A stretch of 64,000 nt of DNA from an uncultured Bacteroidota bacterium. Lineage in GTDB: Bacteria > Bacteroidota > Bacteroidia > Chitinophagales > Chitinophagaceae. Positions 35,282-47,800 of this stretch are shown piece after piece. The notes under the pieces were generated by a model. That model worked only from the letters and a program-made list of their open reading frames with translations, searched no databases and was not told where the DNA came from. Where the stretch lies: contig CAIVEH010000058.1 of NCBI GenBank assembly GCA_903904855.1, forward strand, positions 1 to 64,000. The letters run 5' to 3'. The translations under genes were made by a program, and so were the position numbers. Each line of letters begins with the position of its first letter. The stretch's first letter is position 1.

Positions 35282-36835
35282 GTGGATAGCAAAAAAATCA
35301 GTACCGATTCAGGGATAGAAATCAAGGAATTATATTGTCAGCCAGTGAAAATGGATGAACTCCCAGGGCAGTTCCCATTCACCAGGGGCGTGCACGCTGC
35401 CATGTACCGCGACCGGCTCTGGACCATGCGGCAATATGCGGGTTTCAGCACCGCCGAAGAGTCTAATAAAAGGTACCACTTCCTGCTGGGTCAGGGTGTC
35501 AACGGTCTTTCAGTGGCATTCGATCTGCCCACCCAGATAGGCTACGATTCCGATCACCCTATGTCAGAAGGCGAGGTGGGTAAAGTTGGTGTTGCCATAG
35601 ATTCGCTCCAGGATATGGAACTGCTGTTTAAAGATATCAGGCTCAGTGATATCTCCACCTCCATGACCATTAATTCCACTGCATTTATTCTCCTGGCTCT
35701 ATACATAGCATTAGCTAAAAAGCAGGGCGCCGATATAAAAAAGATATCCGGAACCATTCAGAATGACATACTGAAAGAGTACGCAGCAAGAGGCACTTAT
35801 ATCTACCCTCCTACCCCTTCCATGCGGCTCATCACCGATATATTTGAGTATTGCAGTAAGGAGGTACCAAAGTGGAATACCATCTCCATATCAGGTTACC
35901 ATATCCGCGAGGCAGGCTCAGATGCGGTGCAGGAGCTGGCATTCACATTGGCTAACGGCAAAACCTACCTTCAGGCAGCCATCACCAAGGGGCTGGATAT
36001 AAATGTATTTGCACAGCGGCTGTCCTTTTTCTTCAATGCACACAACAATTTGTTTGAAGAAGTCGCCAAATTCAGGGCTGCAAGGCGTATGTGGGCACAG
36101 ATCACCAAATCATTAGGAGCAACCGACCCTCGTGCCCAAATGCTGCGGTTTCATACCCAGACAGGCGGAAGCACGCTTACTGCACAGCAACCTAAAAACA
36201 ATATTGTTCGGGTAGCCCTCCAGGGATTGTCGGCCGTATTAGGTGGCACTCAGTCATTGCATACCAATGGTTATGACGAAGCGCTTTCGCTGCCTACCGA
36301 AGAGGCCGCATCAATAGCCCTGCGCACCCAGCAAATACTGGCCTACGAAAGCGGTGCAACCGATACTGTAGATCCGCTGGCCGGCTCCTTTTATGTCGAA
36401 TCGCTGACCAATGAAGTTGAAGCTGCAGCATGGAAGCTGATTGAAAAAATTGATGCAATGGGTGGCTCGGTAAAAGCCATTGAGCACCATTTTATGCAGG
36501 ACGAAATTGCCCGTTCAGCATATGCCTACAACAAGGCTATTGAAGATGGCAGCAAGGTAATTGTAGGTGTGAATAAATTCACCTCCGATGAAATGAGCAA
36601 GCCACCCGGCTTCAAGATCAATGATTCCATACGCATTGCGCAATCAGAAAAACTGGCTAAGCTCAGGGCAGAACGGAATAACGAAGTAGCCTCAGCCTGT
36701 CTGGCAACTATTAAGGCAAAAGCTACGACTACCGAAAACCTGATGCCTGCTGTAATAGATGCTGTTGAAAATCTCTGCACACTTGGAGAGATAGCCGATA
36801 CTTTGAGAAGTGTGTGGGGAGAGTATAAGGGGTAG
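35282..36835 (+). CDS. Methylmalonyl-CoA mutase family / acyl-CoA mutase large (catalytic) subunit lacking the B12-binding domain
   Basis: [98 protein letters not shown]; ends at about 517 aa with no cobalamin domain. GTG start. Confidence 0.92.
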   Translation: MDSKKISTDSGIEIKELYCQPVKMDELPGQFPFTRGVHAAMYRDRLWTMRQYAGFSTAEESNKRYHFLLGQGVNGLSVAFDLPTQIGYDSDHPMSEGEVGKVGVAIDSLQDMELLFKDIRLSDISTSMTINSTAFILLALYIALAKKQGADIKKISGTIQNDILKEYAARGTYIYPPTPSMRLITDIFEYCSKEVPKWNTISISGYHIREAGSDAVQELAFTLANGKTYLQAAITKGLDINVFAQRLSFFFNAHNNLFEEVAKFRAARRMWAQITKSLGATDPRAQMLRFHTQTGGSTLTAQQPKNNIVRVALQGLSAVLGGTQSLHTNGYDEALSLPTEEAASIALRTQQILAYESGATDTVDPLAGSFYVESLTNEVEAAAWKLIEKIDAMGGSVKAIEHHFMQDEIARSAYAYNKAIEDGSKVIVGVNKFTSDEMSKPPGFKINDSIRIAQSEKLAKLRAERNNEVASACLATIKAKATTTENLMPAVIDAVENLCTLGEIADTLRSVWGEYKG

Positions 36836-36865
36836 ACTACAGTATAATATTATGGAGGTTAAACT

Positions 36866-37669
36866 TTGACCATGAGATACCGGTTAATCATACTGACATT
36901 GTTTGCGCTTTCGGGTATTTATTGTTGCCGGAATGACTCCCATGATAAGCCAATCCAGATAAACCATAAACAAGTCATTACTTCAATGCTTTATAAACAT
37001 GACAGTATCAGGCATCGCGCTAAGAAACAATCTATGCCTGAGTTAGAAAATAATTTATTCCCAAAACCTAAGAATCCCCATCAGATATTATCAACTGATG
37101 CAAAATTTTACGGTGAGCACCTGCTTAAAGGTTACACTAAAAAATTAAGGTATTATTTTGATAAGTACGAGGATTCATCAAATGGTGTCCGCATTTACAT
37201 GGATACAACCTTAATAAAATATTTCGAAGGTGTAAAAGAATTAGGCTATCTTAATCGGGATAAAATCAAAGATTCAGTTTTTGTTTTGCCTGAACTGAAT
37301 ATTATTGAAGATGGTCAATCATACTATTTTTCTGATACCACCATTCCGCGCCTGCACACTGAATCATTTTGCTGTCACCCTGATAATATGTTTCTTGTCG
37401 GCGACATAGATGAAGATGGAATCAGCGAAGTTGGACTTTTTGTTTCAGCTTGTACTAGCAGGTATAAAGTGCTGTATGTATATTCATTAAAAAACAATAA
37501 ATGGAAGGAAGTTGGTAATGTATGCTTTGATATATTTTACGAAAAGCCTAATAAAGAAAAGAGAGTTAGAAAAATAGGTAAAAGGAAATTTGAAATGCTG
37601 GAGATTTCTGCTTGTGTATCAGACAAAAAATATGCCGGTAAGCCTCATTGGAGAAAATTTTCTTTTTAG
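36866..37669 (+). CDS. Hypothetical protein, possible lipoprotein
   Basis: N-terminal signal with CC (ALSGIYCCRNDS); no recognised family. Confidence 0.6.
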   Translation: MTMRYRLIILTLFALSGIYCCRNDSHDKPIQINHKQVITSMLYKHDSIRHRAKKQSMPELENNLFPKPKNPHQILSTDAKFYGEHLLKGYTKKLRYYFDKYEDSSNGVRIYMDTTLIKYFEGVKELGYLNRDKIKDSVFVLPELNIIEDGQSYYFSDTTIPRLHTESFCCHPDNMFLVGDIDEDGISEVGLFVSACTSRYKVLYVYSLKNNKWKEVGNVCFDIFYEKPNKEKRVRKIGKRKFEMLEISACVSDKKYAGKPHWRKFSF

Positions 37670-37683
37670 TGACCTGATAAGTA

Positions 37684-38808
37684 CTATGGCACAACTATTA
37701 ACCCGATTTCGCTTTTATTCCTTTTCTGCTCCAGCAGCCATGCACTCACCACAACATTGCCATAGCTCCGTATGCCATCTTTCTGATCCTGCATTTTCAG
37801 GTAGTTGTCATATAGTTGAGTACTATACCGGGCATAGTCATTCTGGTACTTTTTACTTATCTGGTCCAGGGTATCTATATGAGCTTTAGTCAGTTTATTG
37901 AGCATGGAGTCAAACTCCTTTGCCTTGGCCGAATCTCTCCTGTAAAGCCGGTTATTGGCATACAGCCATATATTCAGGTACGCTGAATACCGGAAAGTGC
38001 TGTCTGGCGTTGTGGTACCTAATGCATACGCCATCAGGTTTGCATCCTCTTCCGATGCAATACCTGCCTGGTGTGCCATTTCGTGGCATATAAGGAAGGG
38101 CATGGTAAATGCCGGCAGTTCAGCATCTATCTGGCCCTCCCCGGTAAAAGGGTTGTAATATCCCTCCACTCCCAGCCTCCTCATGAAATAACCAAAAAGT
38201 CCGGGCTTGATCTTCAATCCGTAATGCTTCACCTTACTATCTGTATAAGTTCTGTAAATTGCTTCTGCCTTATGGTCTGTTTCAATGAGTGAAAGGGAAT
38301 GATAACCCGGTGCATATTCATTGAGTTTGTCAACCAGTATACGATTAAACGCAATCAGGTTTTCCAGCGATTTCTTTTTCCGCTCAGCCTTTTCAATTTC
38401 AGTTTGTGGTGGTGGTATCTGGTGTATAAGACCCCATTCCTGCAGTAAGGAAGGTTTGTAGTAATTAGCGCCCCACCCTGTAATAAATAACAGGTAAAAG
38501 AAAAGTATAGTCTTGATAGTTCTGATGACAGAATTAGCCAACAATACTTTAGCGGCCCTGAAGCGAATAATATACCTGACCCACTTTATAACAGTTACAA
38601 GAGCCCATACTCCTCCTGCTATATATAAAACATCGCCAATGCTGAAAGGCAAATGCCCCAATAGCAATCCCCGGAATGTTTGAAACGGATAAAAAATATA
38701 TTGGTCATAACCTGCAATTATACCTGAGTAATACGGCAGCAAAAAATAAACCAGGCAGGAAATAACTAGTAACAATACCAGACTGATCCATTTTCCTTTC
38801 TGATTCAT
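37684..38808 (-). CDS. DUF3810-family membrane protein with HExxH metalloprotease-like motif
   Basis: PFSIGDVLYIAGGVWAL, AFTMPFLICHEMAHQAGIASEEDANLMAY. Confidence 0.85.
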   Translation of the reverse strand: MNQKGKWISLVLLLVISCLVYFLLPYYSGIIAGYDQYIFYPFQTFRGLLLGHLPFSIGDVLYIAGGVWALVTVIKWVRYIIRFRAAKVLLANSVIRTIKTILFFYLLFITGWGANYYKPSLLQEWGLIHQIPPPQTEIEKAERKKKSLENLIAFNRILVDKLNEYAPGYHSLSLIETDHKAEAIYRTYTDSKVKHYGLKIKPGLFGYFMRRLGVEGYYNPFTGEGQIDAELPAFTMPFLICHEMAHQAGIASEEDANLMAYALGTTTPDSTFRYSAYLNIWLYANNRLYRRDSAKAKEFDSMLNKLTKAHIDTLDQISKKYQNDYARYSTQLYDNYLKMQDQKDGIRSYGNVVVSAWLLEQKRNKSEIGLIVVP

Positions 38809-38891
38809 TGAACAAATATAGTATAACCACTTGCAAATGAAACGGGGAGCTAATGCCCCCCGTTTCTTAAAAAACATATCATTGATACAGA

Positions 38892-41800
38892 TTATTGCTC
38901 AACAACCATATGGAATACTTTGCTCTCAGTAGCTGATTGCACATTTACCATATACATGCCATTGGCAAGACCGCTGTTCATCTGTACTTTCTCATCAATA
39001 ACACCATTATGTGCTATCACCTTGCTGGTGTAAATAACCTGGCCAAGCACATTGGTTACTTCTATTGATATTTCCTGATCATCTATTGAAGAAAGCGTAC
39101 CCTTGATTGTAAATGTTCCGTTATTAGGATTTGGAACCAGGCGTATATCGCCGGTCATTGTGCTAACTGGTTTCACACTTACGTTGCTTGAATGAACGGT
39201 AAATGAACTTCCACCTATCAGGTAACCACATGCATTACTGTCAGATACCTGGCAAGCTACTACATCCTGATCGTTAAGCGTGGTAGAGTACAGAACCGAA
39301 GTACTAGCACCAGTAAGTTCTACACCATTAATAGACCACCTGTAAACCGGAGCAGCGCCTGGATTAGTAACAGTAGCTGTAAGTGTGTCATTGTAAAGCA
39401 CTGTACCCACATTAGCACCTGAATTCAGGCTGATTGTAACCACTGGAGCCAGACTTGTCTGTGTATTGAAAGTAAGATTGTTACTCAATACTGTAGATGC
39501 AGTTACGCACTGATAGCTGCTGGTCATAGTACAGAACAGTATATCGCCATCTGTTGGTATGTAGGTAAATGTATTACCGCTGCCTACTGGTACACCACCC
39601 AGTTTCCATGAATAAGAAGGAGTAGTACCACCATTAACCGGTGTAGCAGTTATATCAACTGTTGTACCCTGACATACTGTTGTTGAAGGTGAAGCTGCAA
39701 TCGTTACTGAAGGAGTAACATCAGGTCTTACAGTCATCGTTACAGAACCATTGGCAGTAGCTGGCAGCGGACAAGGTTCGTTACTTGTCATCATTACACT
39801 GATAACATTGCCGTTTGATGGAACGAATGTATAAGAACTGCCTGTTGCTCCTGTTAAGATACCATTCACAGACCATGAGAATGCTGGAAATGCACCCCCA
39901 TTAACTGTAAGTGCAGAGAAGGTAACAGTTGTACCTGTACATACTGTATCACCCACACCTGTAGCAACTGTTACAGAAGGAATAACAGAAGGCATGGTAG
40001 TTACTACAGCTGTACCTGTCATGTTTGAAGAACATGTAGTAGTCGAATTAACAGCCATTACACTGTAAGTACCCGCAGTATGTAGTCCGAAGCTGATAGC
40101 AGCGCCTGTACCGGCAACAGATCCCGGAATCAGGGAAGTACCATTGTATAACTGATAATTAACACCTGCATCAGATCCACTCAATCCTACAGGCAAACCA
40201 GCTGTACTTGCGCAATAAGCGCCACCACCTGTTACTGCATATACTGAAGGTAATGAGCTTATAGAAACAACCACACTACCTGCCATTGCATTTGTACAAC
40301 CGGTAGCTGTATTTGATGCACTTACTGTATAAGTACCTGCAGCAGTTACCAGGCCAAAATTAATAGAGCTTCCTGATCCTGAAACCGGAGCCAACACATT
40401 TACAGTACCCAGTTTCAACTGATAAGTAATACCAGATGCTGTACCGCTTAAGCCAACATTAACACCTGTTCCACCTGTGCAGTAATTACCACCACCTGTT
40501 ACAGTAAAGGCAGCAGGTAACGCATTAACTGATACAGTAACTGAACCTGTCATTGGAGCGCTGCAAGATGTAACCGGATTAGTAGCTAATATAGTATAGG
40601 TGCCTGGTGTAGTCTGAGGACCAAAATCAAGTGAACTGCTATACGAATGTGTAGTTCCTACAGCTACACCATCAAGGTATAACTGATAGAAACAAGGAGA
40701 ATCCATGGCGCTGATGCCAACATGAGAACCAGCAGAACCTGCGCAGAAACTTCCACCACCTACAACAGTATAAGCTGTTGGCAACGGATTAACTGCTACC
40801 GATGCACTGCTGAGCATATTGTTGGTACAGCCGGTTGATGAATTTGTAGCTACAACTGTAAAGGTACCGCCAGTTGTCTGAGGACCAAAATTCAGTGAAT
40901 AGCCTGTACCTGCCATTGTAGCTACAGATGAAGAACCTCTCCACAACTGGTAGTTAACACCGGCATCAGATCCGCTCTGGAACACTGGTACACCTGCACC
41001 GCCTGCGCAGAAACCGCCGCCACCTGAAACTGTGTAAAGCGCTGGTAAAGAATTAATAACTACAGATGGAGTATCGTTCATAGTACTGTAGCATGTTGTT
41101 GCAATGCTGGTAGCAACTACTTTATAAGTACCTGCTGATGTCTGCAGACCATAATTGATAGTGAAACCAGTACCTGATACCGAACCACCCACTGGTACTG
41201 CACCGAGATACAACTGATATTGAGTACCAACATCAGATCCGTTCAGAGAAATGTTAACACCTGAACCACCCAGGCAATAACCTGTTGAGCTTGCAATTAC
41301 ATTGTAAGATGTAGGTAAAGGACTGATTCCTATCGATGGGCTGCCTACCATGTTAATGCTGCAACCTGTAGATGCATCTGTTGCTGTTACGAAATAAGTA
41401 CCAACAACTGATTGATATCCGAAATCAAGGCCTGTACCGGTACCTGCTGTTGGAGCGCCCAGCGGCAGAATACCACGATACAATTGGTAATTGATTCCCA
41501 TTGTAGAATTGCTGAGTCCGATATGCTGACCAAGGCCGCCCGGGCAATAATTGCCACCACCGGTAACTGTATCAACAATTGGCAACGGATTAACAATAAT
41601 GCTAACACTGCCGGTCATATTGCTTTGGCAGAGTGTAGTAGTATTGGTACCGGTAACAGTATATGTTCCTGCTGCCGACTGTAAGCCAAAGTTAATTGCA
41701 CCTGCACCACCTGCCTGAGGTAAGCCGGTTGCAATACCGTCTTTATATAACTGGTAGCTGATTCCTGATGCAGAACCTGAAAGGCCAACATTCAGGCCAG

Positions 41801-44800
41801 TACCGCCTGCGCAATAAGAACCGCCTCCTGTAACTACATAAGTAGAAGCTGGTAATGGATTAACAGATACCGATGTGCTGCCAGCCATTGTAGAAGTACA
41901 TGAAGTAACACTATTGGTTGCTACTACTGTATATGTTCCTGGTGCTGTCTGGTTGCCGAAATTCAACAATCCTGTTACACCGCCAAATGGAGCGCCAACT
42001 GGTGAACCTCCGAGTTTCAGCTGGTAGTTGATACCTGCATCTGAAGAAGAAAGCGTAACCGGAACTCCTGCACCGCCTGCACAGAATGAACCGCCACCAC
42101 CTACATTATAAACCAATGGAAGTGCGTTAACAGATATGGACTGGCTTCCGCTCATTGAATTGATACAGCCGGTAACTGAGTTGGTACCGATAACAGTATA
42201 TGCACCGCCACCTGTAAATGTGCCAAAGCTCAATGCGCTGCCAGTACCTGCCAATGCCGGACCAGTCATTACACTACCCAGATATAACTGATAGCTGATA
42301 GTAAGATCCGAATTGCTCAATCCTACAGGAAGACCTGCGCCACCTGCGCAATAGCTGCCACCACCGGTAACATTATAAGCAGTTGGTAAAGGATTCAGTG
42401 ATACGGTTACACTGCTTGTCATGTTATTAGAGCAACCGGTAAGCATACTTGTTGCAATAACTGTATAAGTACCAAGTGCAGTTTTATTACCAAAATCAAG
42501 TGGAGAACCTGTACCAGACATAGGTAAACCGGATGTTGAAGCACCAACATAAAGTTGATAATTAACCCCTGAAACTGAACCGCTGAGTTGCACATCAGAT
42601 CCTGTTCCACCTGTGCAATAGCCACCACCACCTGTTATTGTAAAGGCTGTTGGCAATGCATAGTTGGAAACTACAGCAGTTCCTGTCATATTGCTGCTGC
42701 ATGTTGTTGTTGGATTTACAGCCTTAACGGTATAAGTACCGATGCCGGTTTGTAATCCAAATGTTACAGGAACACCTGTTGTTCCTGCAACTGAAGAACC
42801 TACAGGCGCACCTGAAAGGTAAAGTTGATAATTAATACCAGTGCTGCCGGTATCTACTCCTATCACTCTGCCTGTTCCGCCTGGGCAATAAGCGCCACCA
42901 CCTGTTACAGTATGAATTGAAGGAAGTGGATTAATTGAGATCAGCACACTGCCCGTCATTGTTGATGTACAACCTGAAGAAGTCCTTGTTGCAACTACAG
43001 TATAGATACCAGTACCAGTCTGGAGGCCAAAGCTGATTGCGCTTCCTGTTCCGGTTACTGATGGCAGACCGGTAGAAATACCTGCTAAATAAAGCTGGTA
43101 ACTTACACCTGTATCTGAGCTGCTTAATCCAACAGAAGTACCTGAAGTACCTGTACAATAGCCACCACCACCTGTTACGGTATAAAGCGCTGGAGCCAAT
43201 AATTTATTGATAATTGCGCTGCCGGTCATTGTAGCAGTACATCCGGTAGCAGTACTTGTAGCACGGGCAATAAATGTATCGCTTAAGCCTACAGAAATTG
43301 TTCCGAAGCTGATAACACCACCTGTACCCGCAACTGCAGCACCTATTAAAGTACCATCATTAGGATCAAGTAACTGATAATTTACGCCTGTTACCGATCC
43401 GCTGAGGCCTACCGGTACACCGGCAAGTCCTGCACAATAGTTACCGCCGCCTGTAACTGTAAATACAGCAGGTGCAGTAGTAATAGATACGGTAGCAGCG
43501 CCTGTCATAGTATTGGTACAGCCGGTTACAATATTGGTACCTATAACGGTATAAGTACCTGTAGAAGCCTGAATACCCATATCAAGTGAAGAACCTGTTC
43601 CTGTTCCTAAAACAGCTGAACCGGTAGATACACCTAGATTATACAACTGGTAGGAAACGCCTGCCTGAGAATTGCTTATAGTAATATCTACACCAGTGCC
43701 GCCTGCGCAATAGCTGCCACCCGAAGAAACAGTATATGCTGTTGGCAGAGGATTGGTTGTTACAGTCACAAAGGCTGGTACCATTGGATTAGTACAAAGT
43801 GTGGCAATGTTTGTTGCAACAACATTATAGTTACCTGCTGTCAGTGGTCCGAAAACAAGCGGAGCACCTGTACCATTAACCGGTGTACCTATGGCTAATG
43901 ATGTAGTAGTATTATATAACTGATATCTAATACCAGCGTCTGAATTATTAAGTGTCAATGTAACTCCTGTTCCACCTAAGCAGTAAGTAGAAACTGTGGT
44001 TGGTGCGAGTGTATATTGGGTAGGCAAAAGAGCAACACTAACTGTAGCGCTACCAATCATATTGCTTACGCAATTGGTTGTAGTATTGGTAGCTGTAACT
44101 GTATACGTTCCTGCTGTATTTTGTAGCGGGAACGTAATAGTTGATGGAACTGTAGCAAGTCCGGCTATAGTAGACTGAAGTGTTGCTCCGTTGAATAACT
44201 TGTAGTTATAACCTGAATAGGTTGTATCTACAGCAATTGCAACTCCTGTACCTCCGATACCACATACTACGCCACCACTACCTGTGGTAATATGAGTAAC
44301 TGGTGGCAATGGATTAATTGTAACCGTAACACTGGTTCCGGTTACACTGGTACAACCTGTAACAGTATTGGTAGCTCTTACAGTATATGTTCCTGCTGCA
44401 AGCACTGAACCTAAAGGTAACAGAGCGCCGGTACCTGTAAAGGCAGTACCAAAATTTGAACCTCCTAGCAGTATCTGATAGCTGGTTAATGTCTGGGATC
44501 CGCTCAAAGTCAGTGGAACACCAGTACCACCTGCGCAATAAGCGCTTGATGTACCTGTAAAGCCAAGGGTAAATACTGTAGGTGCCACACCGGCTGTAAC
44601 CGCTGCTGAGCCAAGCATGGTATTACTACATCCTGTAGTAGCATTCAATGCAGTAATTGTATAAGTAGCATTGGTAGTTAAAAGTCCGTAGCTGAGGGCC
44701 GAACCGGTAGTACCTGGTAAAGTAACCGAAGTTCCTCCTACCAGTGTATAATTCACACCAGTCTGAGAGTTACTTAAACCTACAGGAACGCCTGTACTAC

Positions 44801-47800
44801 CAGGACAGTTAATACCACCACCGGTAACTGTGTATGCTGTTGGCAATGGATTAACCAATATAACAGAAACGCCTGTCATATTATTAACACAACCTGTAGT
44901 GTTATTGGTTGCAACTACAGTATAATTACCACCGGCAGTCATCGTGCCGAAGGAAATGGCGCCGCCTGTTCCTGTTACCAGCGCTCCTGGCAGTAAAGTT
45001 CCATTCAGGTATAATTGATAACTGTATGAAGTTCCACCAGAAACTGGCTGTGAACTTGAGAGACCAACTGCAAAACCAGTGCCACCTGCACAATAAGCTC
45101 CGCCACCTGTCATGTTAAATGCTGTTGGAAGGACTGATAAAGCAACAGTTGCTGATCCGCCCATGGCTTGTGTGCAACCTGTAGTTGTATTGGTAGCTAC
45201 TGCTGTATAAGTAGTGGCTGTAGTCTGTATTCCAAATGATATTGGTGAACCTGTACCTGCTACCGGACTTCCTACAGCAGTACCACCATTCATTAATTGA
45301 TAACTGATTCCTACATCTGAACCACTTAAACCAACAGCAACACCGGTTGAACCTGCGCAATAAGCGCCGCCACCGGTAAGTGTATAAATATTAGGCAATG
45401 CATTAACTGTACCTGAAGTTGTTGCAATACAACCTGTAGGTAATGTATAAGTAAGGCTAACAGTTCCTGCTGCTACACCACTCATAATTCCTGTAAAGCC
45501 GCCAATAGTAGCTATTGCAGTATTGCTGCTGTTCCATGAACCGCCTGCAGAGGCATCTGAAAGTGTTGTTGATGAACCTACACAGACATTCAATGTACCT
45601 GTAATTGCTGCAGGTAATGGATTTACGGTAACAGGATATACAACATTACATCCGATAGGAGCTAAAGTATAAGATATTACAGTTGTACCTGGGGTAATTC
45701 CGGATACAACACCTGTTGTTGATATACTTCCGACAGCAGGCAGACTGCTTGTCCATGTACCACCTGAAGTACCATCTGCAAGCGCAGTAGTAAGGCCAAG
45801 ACAAACTGTTGGATTTCCTGTAATTACGGCAGGAGTTGGATAAACTGTAACTGTCTGTGTTACAAAACAACCTGCTGGTAATGTATAGGTAATAGTTACT
45901 GTACCTGCTGATACGCCTGTTACCACGCCTGTTGCAGAAACTACTGTGGCTATAGCAGTATTAGAACTTGTATATGAACCACCGGTTGTAGCATCGTTTA
46001 AAGTTGTACTAAGACCGGTACATACTGTAAATACACCGGTTATTGCTACTGGTTGTGGATTTACAGTTTCTACCATAGTTGTAAAGCAACTACCTGGAGC
46101 TGGTAAAGTGTAAGTAATTGTAGGAGTACCTACAGCCACACCTGCAACAACTCCCAGGCCGGAAATAGTAGCCAGTGAAGTGTTGCTGCTGCTCCATGAG
46201 CCGCCGCTTACACCGTCAGTTAGTGTAGTGGTAAGGCCTACACATACAGTATTTGAACCTGATATAGCTGCTGGTGATGGATAAACCGTTGTACCGGCAG
46301 TTATCAGACATGTTGTAGGCAATGTATAAGTAATCGTTGCTGTACCTGCTGTTACACCGCCCACAATTCCTGTTCCTGTACCTACAGTTGCAACTGCTGT
46401 GTTACTGCTGGTCCATGTTCCACCTGCGGTAGCATCAAACAATGTAGTTGTAGCTCCTGCACATACGGTAGCGATACCGGTAATTGCTGGTGGAATTGGG
46501 TTAACTGTTATCGGATAAGTTGTCAGACAGCCTGTTGGCAGTGTATAAGTAATAACAGGATTACCTGCTGCAACACCCGTTACAACACCGGTTAAAGCAA
46601 CAACGCTTCCAAGTGTGGCATTGCTGCTGCTCCATGTACCGCCTGTTGTAGCATCGGTCAATGAGGTGGTTAATAATACACACACACTGGCTGTACCCGT
46701 AATGGCCGCTGGTAATGGATTAACCGTGAATGGGAAAATTACAAAACAACCTGCTGGTAAAGTATAAGTGATATTACAACTACCGAAAGCAACACCGGTT
46801 ACTGTACCGGTTCCGGCACCCACTGTAGCAACAGCAGTATTGCTGCTTGTCCAGGTACCACCGGTAACCGTATTTGCCAATGTTGTGGTAAGACCTACGC
46901 ACACATTATTTGTTCCTGTTATAGCTGCTGCTACCGGATTAACGGTAACAGTATATGTTGTAAAGCAACCTGCCGGTAATGTATAAGTAATACTTACTGT
47001 ACCTGCTGCAACACCTGTTACAACACCGCCGGCAGATATTGTGGCAATAGCTGTATTACTGCTGGTCCATGTACCGCCGGTAGTTGCATCAGCCAGTGTA
47101 GTTGTTAAACCAACACATACTGTGGCAGTACCTGTAACAGCTGCAGGAGTAGGATTTACCGTAAATGATTCAGTAACATTACATCCTGCTGGAAGTGTAT
47201 ATGTCAGATTAGTAATACCGGCCAATACTCCGGTAACAATACCGGTACCGCCACCTATTGTAGCTACTGTAGGTGTTGAACTTGTCCATACACCACCTGC
47301 TGTAAGATCAATTGCAGTTATTGTAAGGCCTACGCAAACTGAAGCAGGACCTGTAATAGCAACCGGAGTTGGATTAACTGTTATATTAAAGGTAGCAAAG
47401 CAACCTGTAGTCAATGTATAAGTAATTGTTGGTGTACCTGCCGCGATACCATTTACGATACCTGATGATACGCCAACTGTAGCAATCAATGCATTGCTGC
47501 TAGACCAGTTACCACCACCCGTAGCATCGGCCAGTGTAATTGCTGAACCGGCACATACTGTTGTCAGTCCTGATATTGCAGCCGGGTTAGGATTAACCGT
47601 TACAGTTGCACTGATCGAACAGCCTGTTGGTAATGTATAAATAATATTTGCAGTTCCAAATGCAACACCGGTTACAACGCCTGTGCTTGCACCTACTGTT
47701 GCAACTCCCGGGGTAGAGGTAGTCCATGTACCACCTGTTGAAGTGTTAGCAAGTGTAGTAGTTGTGCCTGGGCATAAGAACATTGTTCCTGTAATAGATG

